Source: Larix kaempferi (lineage: Eukaryota; Streptophyta; Pinopsida; Pinales; Pinaceae). Taken from it: a stretch of 64,000 nt of DNA. Shown here in pieces: positions 32,600 through 45,170 of the stretch (position 1 is the stretch's first letter; every line of letters begins with the position of its first letter). Under the pieces are notes generated by a model, which saw only the letters and a program-made list of their open reading frames with translations, had not been told where the DNA came from and searched no databases. The translations under genes were made by a program, and so were the position numbers. The stretch spans positions 2,480,001-2,544,000 of the forward strand of contig BSBM01000191.1 of assembly GCA_027924585.1 (NCBI GenBank). Direction: 5' to 3'.

Positions 32600-33240
32600 T
32601 GGATGTAAGCGCTAGATGATGACCATCAGGATGATGTTCTAGTTTCTGCTCTGTATGATCAGTTGGATCATTTACATTTGTATGTATGTGTATGCATCAT
32701 GTTGGATGGTGGATATGATCAGTTGGACCATTTATGTATGCATGCATCATGTTGGATGCTGGATATGATCAGTTGGATGATTTATGTATGTACGCATCAT
32801 ATTGGATGCTGGATATGATCAGTTGGATCATTTATGTATGTATGCATCATGTTGGATGCTGGATATGATTAGTTGGATCATTTATGTATGTACGCATCAT
32901 GTTGGATGCTTGGACCATGTATCTGTATTTGTATCAGGTGGATACATTGTATGATTAGGTAGATCATGTATATTGATATGTATCATGTAGATACATTGTG
33001 TGGATCATGTATCTATGTATGTATCAGGTGGATACACTGTGTATGGTGATATGTATTAGGTAGATACTTGGTATGCATCAGGTAGATTCATTGTATGATT
33101 ATGATGATCATGGTTGACGAGCTTTAGGATGTTGCTCCAGATGACATGCATCAGGATGATGCAGTGATGATGATCAGGATGGTCATGTGTACATCAAGAT
33201 GATGTATGGTGAGTATCAGTATGATACTCTGTGCTGTGGA
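32600..33240 (+). repeat. GATCAGTTGGATCATTTATGTATG minisatellite of Copia-2
   Basis: At least five near-perfect units of about 50 bp with GGATATGATCAGTTGGATCA, TTTATGTATGTA and GCATCATGTTGGATGCT, followed by decayed GTATCAGGTGGATAC units. It occupies the same position, between pol and the 3' LTR, as 17700-18240 in Copia-1. Confidence 0.82.
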
Positions 33241-33670
33241 ACAGGTTGTGCAGATGAGCATGTCTAGGAGATCCTATAGGTCGGAGTTGTGTACCCGTAA
33301 CAGCTTGGGATGCTCTTTCGAGACATTGCTTTGTGAGGACATATAATATCACCCTAGGAGATCCTTCAGGTCGGAGTTGTGTACCCGTAACATCCTGGGA
33401 TGCTCTTTCAAGGTTTTTTGATGCACGTAATAAGTCCTGAGGATTCCACAGTATGGCCAGTGATGATGAAGACCTGTAGGTGGTGGGCCTAGATCCAGTA
33501 TGAAAAAGGACTGGCTCTATAGAACTTCCTATGATGAGTAGATCCAGAGATTGATTGAGATAGCAGCAGCAGTGACGATGACAATGATTCGAGGATGATG
33601 CATCGATGACGATGATCCAGAGAAGAAGACTTGTGCTAGATGATCTGTGTCGAGAAATACCTTCCTAGTT
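33241..33670 (+). other. 3' untranslated internal region of Copia-2
   Basis: Two decayed units with CATCCTGGGATGCTCTTTC (compare 18241-18735), then TATGGCCAGTGATGATGAAGACCTG and a stretch shared with Copia-1 at 18840-19050. A short direct duplication around CAGTGACGATGAC / ATCGATGACGATGATCC lies near 33570-33620. It ends at the purine tract 33671-33679. Confidence 0.6.
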
Positions 33671-33679
33671 AAGAGGGAG

Positions 33680-34259
33680 TGTTGATGTATATGTAACTTC
33701 AGAATGTATTTCATCTATATATTTATTGTACCCCTATAGAGATGTATTATTCCTCTATACGGAAGTGTCGTCATTTGTATTGACAAGTGTTGCAAGTGTG
33801 TTAACTAGCCGATGGGTTATTAGACCACCTTGTAAGGGGTCGGCCCGATATAATGTAATATGAAGTTATTGTAAGTAGCTAGACAAGTCGGCCCCATAAG
33901 GTTATTGGGCAAACAGGACAAGTATAAATAGAGATCGGGAGATCTCTATTTGGATCACTCAGAACTCACACTTCCTTCACTCGGAAAGTGGCGCACATGT
34001 GAGGAGGAGGATAAGCTGCTAAGAGGAGTCTATCTCTTGTACTTTGGTTGAGCTATTGCTCTATCTATCTCTGAGGAAGTTGTGGGGTTTTTCACCTTAG
34101 GGTTTTCCCCACGGAAAATCTGTGTCTATTGTCTCTCATGTTTTTGCTTCTTGTGATGATTGACATGCTTGTTATGATTGATATGCATTGATATACTGTA
34201 CATGTTATTCTCTCAGTAAAGATCCTAGAGTATTGTGAATTAATGCTCAAAATTTAACA
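33680..34259 (+). repeat. 3' LTR of Copia-2
   Basis: 580 bp, TGTTGATG to TTTAACA, preceded by AAGAGGGAG and followed by the TTTTC target duplication. It is identical to the 5' LTR over long stretches. Confidence 0.94.
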
Positions 34260-34261
34260 TT

Positions 34262-34620
34262 TTCAAATAAAAAATTGCATTTTTTTATTTGAAATTCACA
34301 CTTTTCAAATAAAAAATTGCATTTTTTGATTTGAAATTCACACTTTTCAAATCAAAATTTGCATTTTTTGATTTGAAATTCACACTTTCAAATCAAAATT
34401 TGCATTTTTTGATTTGAAATTCACACTTTTTGAATTGAAATTCATAGTTTTATAACATAAAATTGCAATTTTAAGGTTCATAAGTAGTCAAAAAACACAC
34501 TTTTCAAAGCCAATATTGCCACTTTCAGAACCTATTTTTGCACTTTAGAAAGTTTGATATTGACACTTTCAAAGTCTAAATTCACACTTTCTTAGTCCAA
34601 AATTTGCCTAATATGTCCAA
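34262..34620 (+). repeat. AT-rich ~46-bp tandem repeat at the Copia-2 insertion site
   Basis: About four units of TTTGATTTGAAATTCACACTTTTCAAAT-AAAATTTGCA to 34440, then decayed single motifs such as TTGCACTTT and TTCACACTTTC to about 34620. TTTGATTTGAAA and TTTCAAATCAAA are mutually complementary, giving the unit dyad symmetry. Confidence 0.7.
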
Positions 34621-34899
34621 ATTTAATGAAATTGGCGTTTAGTACAAATAAGGAGCCAAGTCAGCTTAAAGGACCATTAATAAAAAACATTCAGGTTGGA
34701 CCCATCGTAATGTTGTCCAACACCTGTATAAATAAGTGAAGCACCCTTCTCATTTGGGTATGAGAGGGAAGGTGAAAAAAATGATTTGAAAATGAATACA
34801 ATCGTAAGGAGTAATGAAGATTTGGAATATGTAATAATGAAAATTGGGGATTTTGAGGAGATCAACAACCAGTTGATTTGAAGTAGATATTTTCACATG
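34621..34899. other. No gene seen
   Basis: Non-coding flank with a TATAAATAAG motif near 34727. No element structure was recognised around it. Confidence 0.3.
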
Positions 34900-35115
34900 T
34901 CGCAGTTGAAATAAGTCACAGTTCTGAAAATAAAGGAGTGCATGCTCGTTGTATTGTGAATGAAGGAAGTGCAAAGTCACAGTTGCTATTATGAAGATAA
35001 AGGGGTGCATGTTCGTTGTACCATGAACAAAGAAATTGTGAATCTGCAGTTGCTATTTTAAAGATAAAGGGGTGCATGGTCACAATACTGTGAGATATAA
35101 ATGAAGGGGGTGTAG
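34900..35115 (+). repeat. ~66-bp tandem repeat, three units
   Basis: Units share AGTCACAGTTGCTATTATGAAGATAAAGGGGTGCATG or close variants, with GTTGTA-C-TGAA following. The third unit ends near AAATGAAGGGGGTG. Confidence 0.65.
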
Positions 35116-35379
35116 AGTTACAATGCTTGATCAAACATATTGACTAAAACAAATCTAAAATTAGTGTGACAAAACCAATAGGATTCAACCTACTGTGTTT
35201 TCTAGCACCAACTAGATGGAGGCACCAACCTACAGTGAGCCCCGAATCACATATTTTTCAGACACCAATACGAAGAAATCACTGAATTCCCGTGTTTTCC
35301 AAAAAGGAGGTTAAAAGTGTATTGTGTAAATATTGATTCAACCCCCCCCTTAATATTTCAACACACATTTCCTACTTAA
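35116..35379. other. Non-coding stretch with a polycytosine tract
   Basis: Contains TTGATTCAACCCCCCCCTTAATATTTCAA around 35335. Read on the minus strand this is a G-run followed by TTGAATCAA, the kind of text seen near polypurine tracts of some plant Copia elements, but no LTR could be defined. Confidence 0.3.
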
Positions 35380-35649
35380 TCACAATGATGGTATTGACAC
35401 CTGTGGGCTTTGTCATATCTATCAATTTCCCACACATTGCAATGAAGATTTGAAAAGACCTGAATTTAAGCTGATGAGGTACAAGAGATAACTAAATGTA
35501 CAAGCCACCTCAATCTATAATGAATCCTCCTCGCCACCTTGTGTCATGATATTTCTTTTTTCTCACACTTTTCATCCCACTTTAATGAGGAAGGGTCCCA
35601 GAGAAGCTTAGGGGATATGGGTCAGATGGGTGGCCCTCCCAATTTTATT

Positions 35650-38600
35650 TATCCATGGACTTAGTGAACCGGCTAAGTTAGCTTATCTATCCACTTCCTT
35701 ATTCTAACTTATTTTTACATGATAGGATTTGAAAGATACAAATTCTCCATTCTTCAATAAATTCTTTCCATTAGCAATGTTTAGATACAGTTCATTAGGG
35801 GTGCTTTTTCGGAAAAGAAAACGGTGAAATTTTTTTGAGTCCCCTATTACAATACGTTTCTTATATCCTTTTTCGACTATTGACTCAACTCCCTTCCAAA
35901 GGGCCAAAATTTATGCCTAATTATTTCTAGCTATGCCAATCCCCCACACATACTTTATTTTATGTGATTCCTCGGGGTCATATAGCACCCCCCCGACCTT
36001 CCACCCCTGGGTTACCTTTTGAGACCCCATTTAAGAATAAAATACTATGATGCTTGTTTTGAATCCATTGTTGGAAATTGATGTCTGCCATTCTTAGAGC
36101 CGATTCATTGGATGAAGGCCAACTTCGAGATCTTGCCCCTTGAGTAGGTTTGGGGTTTAAAATTGTACCCATCCAATTCCTCTCCTATATCTCCATAGTT
36201 TTTTTTACCTACTTATACTTTCCTTTTTTCCTTATAGCTTCAGTCATCGAACTCCAAGCTTGCATTGCTACCTATCTTGAGCTAATTTCTTCTCCCATGA
36301 AGACCAACAAGTTTCTAACCAACTAAATATTCCAAATTATAAAAAAAGGAAGGGCCTCCATACTATTTAAGAAGAGGTTCATTGTCAAAACTTCAAGGAT
36401 ATTTTTTATGCCATAGAAGGAACATTTCTCTACAGCTAGAGGGCGTAATAGGATTATCCAACATACCTGTCTGTGTATACCTCCAAACTTCCATGGAAAA
36501 GGGGCATTCAATAAAAAGGTCATGACTATTTTCCTCATTTGTTTTACACAAATGACATCTTAAAGGACCATGGAATACTCATCTCTTTAAATTGTCTTAG
36601 GTTAGAATTCTACCATGTGCGTAAATCCAAGCAAAGGTATTTACTTTCGATATTTCCTCACCGTTCCATATTACCTTCCATATGGCTGATATGGGAAGGG
36701 TTATTCTTTCTTGGAGTTGTATTTTGTAACCTTCCTTGACTGAGTACTCACCACCTTTCAGTTTTCATCCTCTTACCTCTTTGGATGGTTTTTTTGTAGG
36801 ATCTTTCCCTCTGAGATTTTCTATTAGCTTGATCCAGTGATCGTTTAGGTCTCAAGGAAGTTGCTCCAGTCTCCATTATTTCCATGTGTCTTTGTCATCC
36901 TAGAATGAAATTCCATATAGTGTAGATATCTCATTTTCATTCATCCATTTCTTTAATGAACCTAATTCCACTTCAAATTTGATTACTGGTTGTCCTGCTA
37001 TTCAATCTTTCCAAATTTTAATTTTTTCCCATTCCATGGGACCCATGATAGGCATTATTGGATTAGAGATAAAGCATATTTACATAGCATCCAAATCAGG
37101 ATCAGGGCACCATTCTCGGTCCCTGATCAAGACTCCTTAATCGGTTTCTGAAAAGACATTTCTTTAAAATGACTGCTTTCCACCAAGCTTGTTTCCCAAA
37201 AATTAGCCTATAAATATTTTTGGATCCCAGGGCTCTATTCATTAGGCCTGGCTCTCTAGTTGATGTTCCTCCTTGATCCATTGGCATTGTTTCCATTCAC
37301 CATTTAATAAGATGATTTTTTTTCAAATTAGATTTACCTTCTTTCCAAAGAAAATTGAGCAAAAGGGTACTCATTTGTTGCAATATTCTTGAAGGTTCCA
37401 TTAAATCCGAGCTTTGAAAGTTAGGGACCAGTGAACGAACATATTTTAAGATAACAATCCTTCATATTGGGTTTAACTAGTGAGTTCCCCATTGCTCCAT
37501 TTTGTTCTTAATGTTTTCTAAAATGGGAGACCAATCTTCACTTTTTGGCTTTCCTTGGAAAATTGGGATCCCTAAGTACTTGAAGGAGTTCCAATTTGAT
37601 GGGATTTTGAACTAAAGGGAGCTCACAATTGTCCTTATCCTTCTAAGAGGCATATTCCAAATTTAAATACTGCATTGGTGTTTGTTTACCAATCCTCTTG
37701 AGGCGTCCAAGTAAGTGTTTACAATTTTACTAAATCGTTTGACTGTAAATGAAGAAGCCTCTCCCAAAAGAAGGGTGTAATCTGCAAATTGAGATTGGTT
37801 CAATTCCTTAACTCCTTTAAGCATAGTTATCCTGGGAAGAATCCCAGAGACTCTTTCTTCTTCTAGTTTTCTTCTCATGGAGTCATCCATAATGGTATAC
37901 AAAAGGGGAGAGAGAGGGATTCCTTGACGCAGACTTCTTGATCTCTTAAAGAAGGTTGTAGGACAAACATTAACTAGAGGAGCAATCCAAGGTCCCCCTA
38001 CGTAAGCTTTAATCCATGAAATAAAACACTAAGAATCCAATTTTTTTGAGAATGGATAATAAAAAAGAATGGTGTACCCAATCAAAAGCATTTTATATAT
38101 CCCATTTGATTACCATTCCACTCTCCTAATTCCTTTGCTTGCTCAAATGTATTTCTTCTTGAAATAGAAGAATGTTATCGATGATTTGTCATTTCGGTAT
38201 GAAGCCTCGTTGGTTTTATGAGGTTATAGATGGGATAAGGGTTTTTAATCTATTATCAATTAATTTGGATAGAATTTTGTAAGTGGAGTTACAAAGGGAG
38301 ATAGGTCGAAATATAACAAATGAAGACTTGTTGTTATCATTGGGTATCAAGGAAATACATGAGGAGTTTGTGCCCCCCCCCCCCCAACTTTACATATCTC
38401 TTGGGTCCACTGATCCATTCTACATATGTATGTTTTCACTGTTTCCCAACAGTGTCTAAAAAAATCAATTGAGAAAACATCGGGCCTAAGAGCTTTGTCA
38501 GATTCTAAACCCATACTGCCTCTTGTACCTTGGATTATTTGATTCTTTCTGTACCATGGATTATTTGATTCTTTCTATTGGCCTCTTATTGTCTTCATCC

Positions 38601-39897
38601 TTTATTAGAGAATGAATATTTTGAAGCATCTTATGGATGCTTGATGAATATTCCTCATATTCCTCCATGAGAAGAGATTAAAAGTGAGAGAAGGACTCTT
38701 TTTTAATATCATCGTATCTTGTTATCATATCCCCATTAGCATTCTTTATTTATTTTACATTATTTGGTTTCCTTCTAGCTTTATCTGGCATATGAAATAC
38801 GGTCATGTTTTTATCCCCTACCTTCAGCCACAAGATCCTCGATTTTAATCTCCAATTTAATTCCTCATTTCTGTATGCTTTGTATATTTTCTAATTGATT
38901 TCTTTTTTCTGAGTTAAATGCAGTTTACTTAACTCTTCCTATTCCATTTTTTGTTGAAGAGTTTCTAGTTCAGATTGCATAAATTTTCTTTCCTCTGTTG
39001 GTTCTTTGTATTTATTATTCGCCCATTGTTTTAACTTAGATTTGACCACTTCTAGATTGATTTCCAAAAAAAAACTTGGAGATCCTTATTTGTGTTGAGA
39101 CCAAACCTTTTTAACTAGATCTAATGCTTCTAGAACCTACACCCACAATGGGTTAAATATGAAGGGAAGTGAACCATAATTAGCTAACTCCTCCAGGACT
39201 AGAATTATGGATTTGTGGTCCAATGAGGATGAGGAAATGATGCTTGATATAATATCAATTTCTTCTTTAAAAAAGTCATTGTTAACTAGAAATATTTCCA
39301 AGCGAGCTGCTATGTAGCCTTTTCCCAATATTTTGTTGGAGTAGGTGTATTTCCATTTTTTTGGTAAGATCTCTAACAAGTCCATTCTAAGATAAAATCT
39401 TCCACTTTTTCTCTAATTGGGTCTCTTATTACACTACCCCCTCTTTTCTCTGACTAAGAGAGAGTAACATTAACTCCCCAACTATTATGCATCTACTTGT
39501 TTATATTTCTCTCTTCATTTCTCCTAAAGTGTTCCAACAAACTTGTTTTTCCACATGATGCAGTGGAACATATACATTAAAAAAATTGAAAGTCTTTCTT
39601 GTGGTTTTGTTTACTAATTATGTGTATATCCAATTTTTTGTTGTTTTGGTCCTCCTTTATTCAAGATCCTAATCATACCAAATAGTAGAAATAGCCCTTA
39701 GAGGCTCCTCTGGAGCTTACTAGTAGTAGTTTGCATCTATTCCAGATTTGATTTCTTATTTTTACCATATCTAGTTCCAAGAGTTTTGTCTCCTAAATGA
39801 GAATAAAATGAGTTTTTTTAGATGTAATGATATCCTTGAATTCTTTCATTTTAAACTTGTTTCCCAGGACTCTACAATTCCAAGAGACCACTTTCAT
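35650..39897 (-). pseudogene. LINE ORF2: endonuclease, reverse transcriptase, RNase H (degenerate)
   Basis: ORF2 begins at ATG 39897 (MKVVSWNCRVLGNKFKMKEF), the WNxRGLG-type start of an APE-like endonuclease; part of its C-terminal region is open at 39385-39137. RT motifs read on the minus strand near 38340-38230 (SFVIFRPISLCNSTYKILSK) and LRQGIPLSPLLY near 37930. The catalytic motif is FADY (37788-37777), so the second Asp of FADD is replaced by Tyr. The thumb and zinc-binding region is at 36538-36323. An RNase H piece, LFLNGVSKGNPG (about 36050-36010), has Asn at the usual Asp. A run of 13 C at 38373-38385 lies in the RT. Stops are frequent. It cannot be active. Confidence 0.82.
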
Positions 39898-40392
39898 TAT
39901 TTACCTGTGCTGGATTTTGAGCCTCCTCCGCACTGGCTTCCTCCAATGATTTTTGAAGGATTTTTCCTAGAGGAAGACAGAGATTGTTCTATAGTTGACT
40001 GTTTGCCCATCATTTTTTTTTGATCCACTTGTTCTCTTATTGCCCTTATTGATCTTCTTCTTAATTTTCTTGTTTGGATTATTCTTCGCCATCTTCTTCT
40101 TGATCACTTGAAAGCTGTTGATACTGCTTTCTTATTAGGACCCCTGTTACCATAGCTTGAGAAACTAACACATCCTCTAGGGAACCAACAGGTTCATGAT
40201 TTGAGTGGACTGGAGTTGCTTGGGTTCTAGAAGGGGATATAAATTAAGGGACTCATGGAGGGAAGGTCAACCTCGGGGGGTGATGGAGGGGGATACGAAT
40301 TCTACAAATTTTAGTTGGACTTGATTCACTTGGGGGAAAGAGAGGTCTGGAAGGTTTTTTAGAAGTTCAAGTCCCTTAGAGGGGGTTTTATA

Positions 40393-41412
40393 CTAGGAAA
40401 TATTTTGTAATCTGTTAGCGGGTAGGTCCTTTGGGATAAGAATTGGGATTGGTGTAGGAGCTTTTAGGTGAGTATCAAGGGCCACCGAAGAGACTAAAGG
40501 AGGGTTTGAAGGGCCTACTATTGATGATCCCTCTACTGCCGATGATCCTGCTACTGCTGAAGATGTTCCATCTTTCTTGGTTTGTGGCATTTTTTTGTTC
40601 ACCATTTTTATTTTGAATTCCTACCAAGTTGCATCATTGGTTTGTGTTACTGCTAGTTGTCGTGGGTTTCTCTTGCAGTATTTGATGAAGTGTCCATATT
40701 CATGACAAGAATTTAATTTAAACAAGAGTTGCTCATAATCCAATTTATGAATATGATTCCAGTTATCTAATTTTATAACAATGGATTCAAGGAGTCCCTT
40801 TTCCATATCCACCTCTACACAAATTTTAGCACAAGAAAACATGTTTGATTTTGGATCCACTATATCTAGGTGTTTCCCTAGCTTGCTTCAAATTTTTGTA
40901 AGAGCATCTAGACCGCAGAAATGAAGTGACAGATGGGGGAGGTGAAACCAAACAAGAATGAAAGAGGGCACATAAAGTTCTTGGTTAAATTCCAGATTCC
41001 ATCGATTCAAATACATTCCATGGATGCTAAAAAAACATGGGGCTCGACTAAAGAGAAGCTCTATGTCGTCTTTGGATTGAAAGAGGAAAGTGTAATATCC
41101 TCTTCCATAGAAGTAATGTATCATTCTATCCTTGATGAAAACATGCCAGTTATTTTGTAGAAATATTTCCATTGAACAGGGGGAAGGCCACATACTTGAA
41201 AATGTTCCGATAAGGTCGCGATCACTAAGAGATAAATCCATTTGACGAGAAGGAGCAACCGGGATATCCACCCCATGGATGTCATCAAGATTTTTCAAAA
41301 TTTTTGGGGGAGGGGGATTATAGGACAAGGAGGTGATGGAGGCGATTAGAGAGCAATATACCAACTCATCCAGAATAGGTTGGGTACGTTGGTGAGAGGA
41401 GGGGGCCGCCAT
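40393..41412 (-). pseudogene. LINE ORF1 (DUF4283-like domain and CCHC knuckle)
   Basis: Starts at ATG 41412 (MAAPSSHQRTQPILDEL) and is open for 174 codons to 40888. It includes GTFSSMWPSP, a FLFQSKDDIELLFSRAP region and VWFHLPHLSLHF, the hallmarks of the plant LINE ORF1 domain that binds RNA. After a stop, reading resumes at 40860 with EVDMEKGLLESIVIKLDNW and a CX2-like knuckle CHEYGHFIKYC (40675-40707), then a Ser/Pro-rich tail (40605-40393). The product would coat element RNA for reverse transcription in the nucleus. Confidence 0.8.
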
Positions 41413-43779
41413 GATGACTAGGAAAACAAGCTAGGGTTTACCAATAGAGATAACCAGTGCGATCCTTTTATGACTTGAGTGTATGTTTAAATTCTAGACA
41501 TCTTCTCAAAATAGGATAATGTTGAGAAGCCTACACAACATGATTTTTAGTGAAAGTCTCCTTCACTACCAAGTAATCTCACAACTTTATGAACTTCCGA
41601 GTCTATGAAGGAATTGATAAAGATGTCTAATTTTTTATGTGGATAGACAGTATTGTAGATCAATGATCTAATCATCAATCATCCCCTAATTAAATTTATG
41701 TGAATCCTGATGTGTTTAGTCCTTTGTCGTTGAACTGGTTCTTTGGTAAGATGGATAGTACTTTGATTGTCACAAAATAATATGTTCAGATGGTGATATT
41801 GAATACCAAACTCTATGAGTATATGATGCAACTAATTGGTTTGTGTTGTTGCATTCACTACACCTATGTAATTTACCTCTACTATCAATAAAGTAATGTA
41901 TGATTGCTTCTTACTTGACCAAAAAATAGGCCTTCACCCAAAATTGAAAACATAACCAAAAGTGGACTTGTGATCAATTCCATCACCAACCCAATCAAAA
42001 TATATGTATCCAACTATATCAAGAGACTACTTCATAATGCATCCCAAAACTATGAGTCCCCTGAAAATACCAAATAATTCCCTTTGGATATTTCCATTGC
42101 AACTCATGAAGCTCCTACATGTATCTAGAAGCTACTCCAATAGCATAAGATAAAGTACACTCCCTACCAATTGTGAATTGTCTATATTGGGTATTTTCCA
42201 CCAAAGGTGTAGTACTGTCATCCACAAGATTTACCCCATAAATGATAGGTGGTGCAGCTGATTTGCAATTAATTATCTGAAATCTAATGAGAATATACTA
42301 TGAATACTTGGATTATACCATCTTGAATCCTAAATAAGATCAAGTGATTTGAATACCAAGAAAGTAATGTAATAGTCTCAAATCACTCATGGAAAATCTT
42401 TCATGTAAGGAATATTTCACCACAACAACAGATGATGGTGAAATTCTTGTGATAGTAAGTCAACTTATCAAGGTATATACACATTAGGATCTTAATTACA
42501 ATGACAAAAACCTTGGAATAGTTGGCATAAGGAGTCCACCTTTGCATACCAATCTTGTGGTGCCTGCTTGATGTCTTACAAATATTTTTTCAATTTGTAG
42601 ACTAGAGATGATCCCTAGACATATCGATGCGGTTGTTCCATGTAGATATCTTCCACAAGATCCCCATGAAGAAATGCACTCTTCACATCCATATGATGAA
42701 TCTCTCAATGTTGATTTTATACAATGGTGATCAAGTCAGATGGAATCCATATTGGAAACTAGTGAAAAGGTCTCATTGTAATGTATGCCCTATACTTATG
42801 AGAAGCATTTTGATACAAGTCAAGATTTGTACTTACTGATAAGTCCATATTCTCCCATATTTTTTTGATAAATCCATTTTCACCAAACAAGTTTCCTCGC
42901 GGAAGGAAGTGGAACGAACTCTTAATTTTGGTTCTTGGTAAGAGACAAATACTCCTCGTCCATGGAAACATCTAAATATGGATTATTGGTATCCTTTGCA
43001 TAATATTGTGGATCTATAGCAATAACCATATAACAATGTATGTGCATCAAAGGTTCTATTGCATTGAGTGCTTCTAGAGAACCATTAAAATGTGATAAAG
43101 TCATTTGTGGATCTAATGGATCTTCAACTAGATCACCTATAGCTTGGAGAGTTTGGTGTGAACAAAGTGGTATGGGTTCCATATTTTCACCAGTATGTTC
43201 ATCACTATTAGAAACTTATTCTTCTTCATCTAGATCTAAAATTTTATTTGAATGTGAAATTTCATATTAGACATATAAAGAAGTATCAATGAGTTCTACA
43301 TCAACTAGAATTGGTGGATCAATAGTAGGAGATTCTGTATGAAAGGGGGATTCTTCAAATTCGACGCTCCTTTCAATGAAAATATTTCCAGTGAAAGGAT
43401 TTAGTTGTTTTTACCCCTTAACACAATCAATATATAGTACAAATATGCACTCCTAACTTTGTGGATGCAAAGGCATCCTTTTTTTTGAAGGAATATGCAT
43501 GCATGCACAAGATCTAAACACCCTAAAGTGTTTGACCTCTAGTTTTTGACCACTCCAATATTTGAATGGAGTGACCTACTTTAATGATTTATGATGAAGT
43601 AAGTTCTAAATGTAGGATGTACATGTGATTGCTTCAACACAAAGCTTTGGAGCTAGGGATTCAATTTGGAAACATTTACAAAACCTATGTGCAAAATGAA
43701 ATCTTAGTTCAGAAATATGACATGGCACTTCTAGCTTTGTTCTAGGAAGGTGCCTAAGAATTTTTTTACTTGGCTAGTG

Positions 43780-45170
43780 TTATTAGTAATTATGGTTATT
43801 CCCTTATGACAAATGACATATTTTTGGTTGAGTTTGTATTTATTTGGAGACACACATTGTGTGACTAGTAGTTTCTCAAAAGAAATGATTTGCTCACCAT
43901 TCTAGATAAGTATTGTGTGTTCTGTGTTGGTTCCTCTTGTCACATCATTCTTGGTAGTTGATTTTTGTGGGAAACAAATTGCCATTTGATAGTGTTTCCC
44001 ACCTTTGTTTGGAGGAATATATTTTTATTCTTGAAATTTTTTAGATTAGTTGGAGTGTGGACTTCTATAATGTGAAATTATTAGAATAACATATTAGAGT
44101 TTTCCATGTTTAGTAGTTAAAAGTGATTGTGAACATTGTTCAAATTTCAAACTTGTACCATAAGAAACAATTTATTTGGCATAAAACCAAAGAAAGAAAT
44201 AAATTGAGGTCCATAAGAGGAACATAGATGGATAGGTGTAACAATATACACATTGAAAATTTGACAGTTAGGTTGCATCCAAAGAAACTTATTTGACTCT
44301 ATAATAGGTCATTCTCATGTATGTATTCGTAAGTGTTTTGGACTTCTGACAAAAAATGAGGTTGTCTAAGGAAATAATACTTTCATATATTATACCAATG
44401 TTAGTTTGAGCTTCAGGTTTTTATCTCTTTTTCCATTAGCACTTGTTAATATTTCCATTTTTTTATGTCATCATTGTCTTTTTCTTATTTAATTGTTTTA
44501 CAAGTATATGTTTTCTTGAAAAACAAGCATACTATCTTATTGTAGTTTGAAATTTTTTCTATTTCATTATAATTAATGGCATTTAATTTTGTAATGATAG
44601 ATTTGTCTTATTTGTTGGCAACTTGGAAGACAAGACATCCGGAAACCCTAGGTTATTTTGGTCCTATTATCTGACATGAAAATAAAGAGGACCCCACAGT
44701 GCACAAACAAAATTCATGGACATGGTAACACTATAGAACCTACTAAATTTTCCAAACCCCCTATGGTGGTTTCTAGCAAAGTGAGGTATGGTGAATTTCT
44801 ATGTATTGTGATAGTTAGAGTGAGGTACCAAACTACCACCAAAAGAGGGCTTGTTATGTGATGCTTTATTAAGATTTATCTCTTATTTAGTATTTTTTGT
44901 AAATGTTTTCCTATTACTATATTGTTTTATACTTTATCAAAAAAATCGCCAATACTTCACAATATTTATAATTTAGTACAAGATTCACTAAGACTTTACA
45001 AGATTTTATAATTTAGTGAAAGATTCATCGAGATTTTACATGATTATATAATTCAATGATAGATTCACCAAAAAATTATATATAGATAATATAACATTGA
45101 TAAAATAGTCTTCAAATTTTCCTATATATCATGGGGTTTCACCCATTTATTATACATAGAAATTTAGGAG
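43780..45170. other. Unidentified insert inside the Copia-3 relic
   Basis: About 1.4 kb that interrupts the integrase region of Copia-3. AT-rich, with a decayed tandem repeat of about 46 bp (44965-45075, ATTTTATAATTTAGTGAAAGATTCA units). A 67-codon frame at 44658-44861 has no known motif. No terminal repeats or target duplication could be identified, so its class is unknown. Confidence 0.5.

Larger units (their letters stand above)
27358..34259 (+). mobile_element. Nearly complete Copia LTR retrotransposon (Copia-2)
   Basis: A 6,902-bp element with perfect TTTTC target duplications (27353-27357 and 34260-34264). In order it has a 5' LTR, a tRNA-Met primer binding site, a leader, gag, zinc knuckle, protease, integrase, RT, RNase H, a minisatellite spacer, the purine tract AAGAGGGAG (33671-33679) and a 3' LTR. 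My hand alignment of the LTRs counts about 15 substitutions in ~580 bp plus one 11-bp indel, about 2.6% divergence, so the insertion is young for this window. The coding region has one frameshift and four stops, so this copy is inactive unless the stops are bypassed. Confidence 0.95.
35380..41440 (-). mobile_element. Plant L1-type LINE, minus strand, degenerate
   Basis: A roughly 6-kb non-LTR retrotransposon read from about 41440 down to about 35380. ORF1 (nucleic-acid-binding with a zinc knuckle) is followed by ORF2 (endonuclease, RT, zinc-binding region, RNase H). The 3' end is inferred from the end of RNase H-like coding; I could not fix a poly(A) tail or target duplication. Its 5' end lies next to the 3' end of the minus-strand Copia relic, so it inserted in or beside that element. 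Many stops and frameshifts mark it as old. Confidence 0.85.

Noticed and set aside
39808-40023. 71-codon plus-strand frame
   Set aside because: It is the antisense shadow of the LINE ORF2 start on the minus strand.
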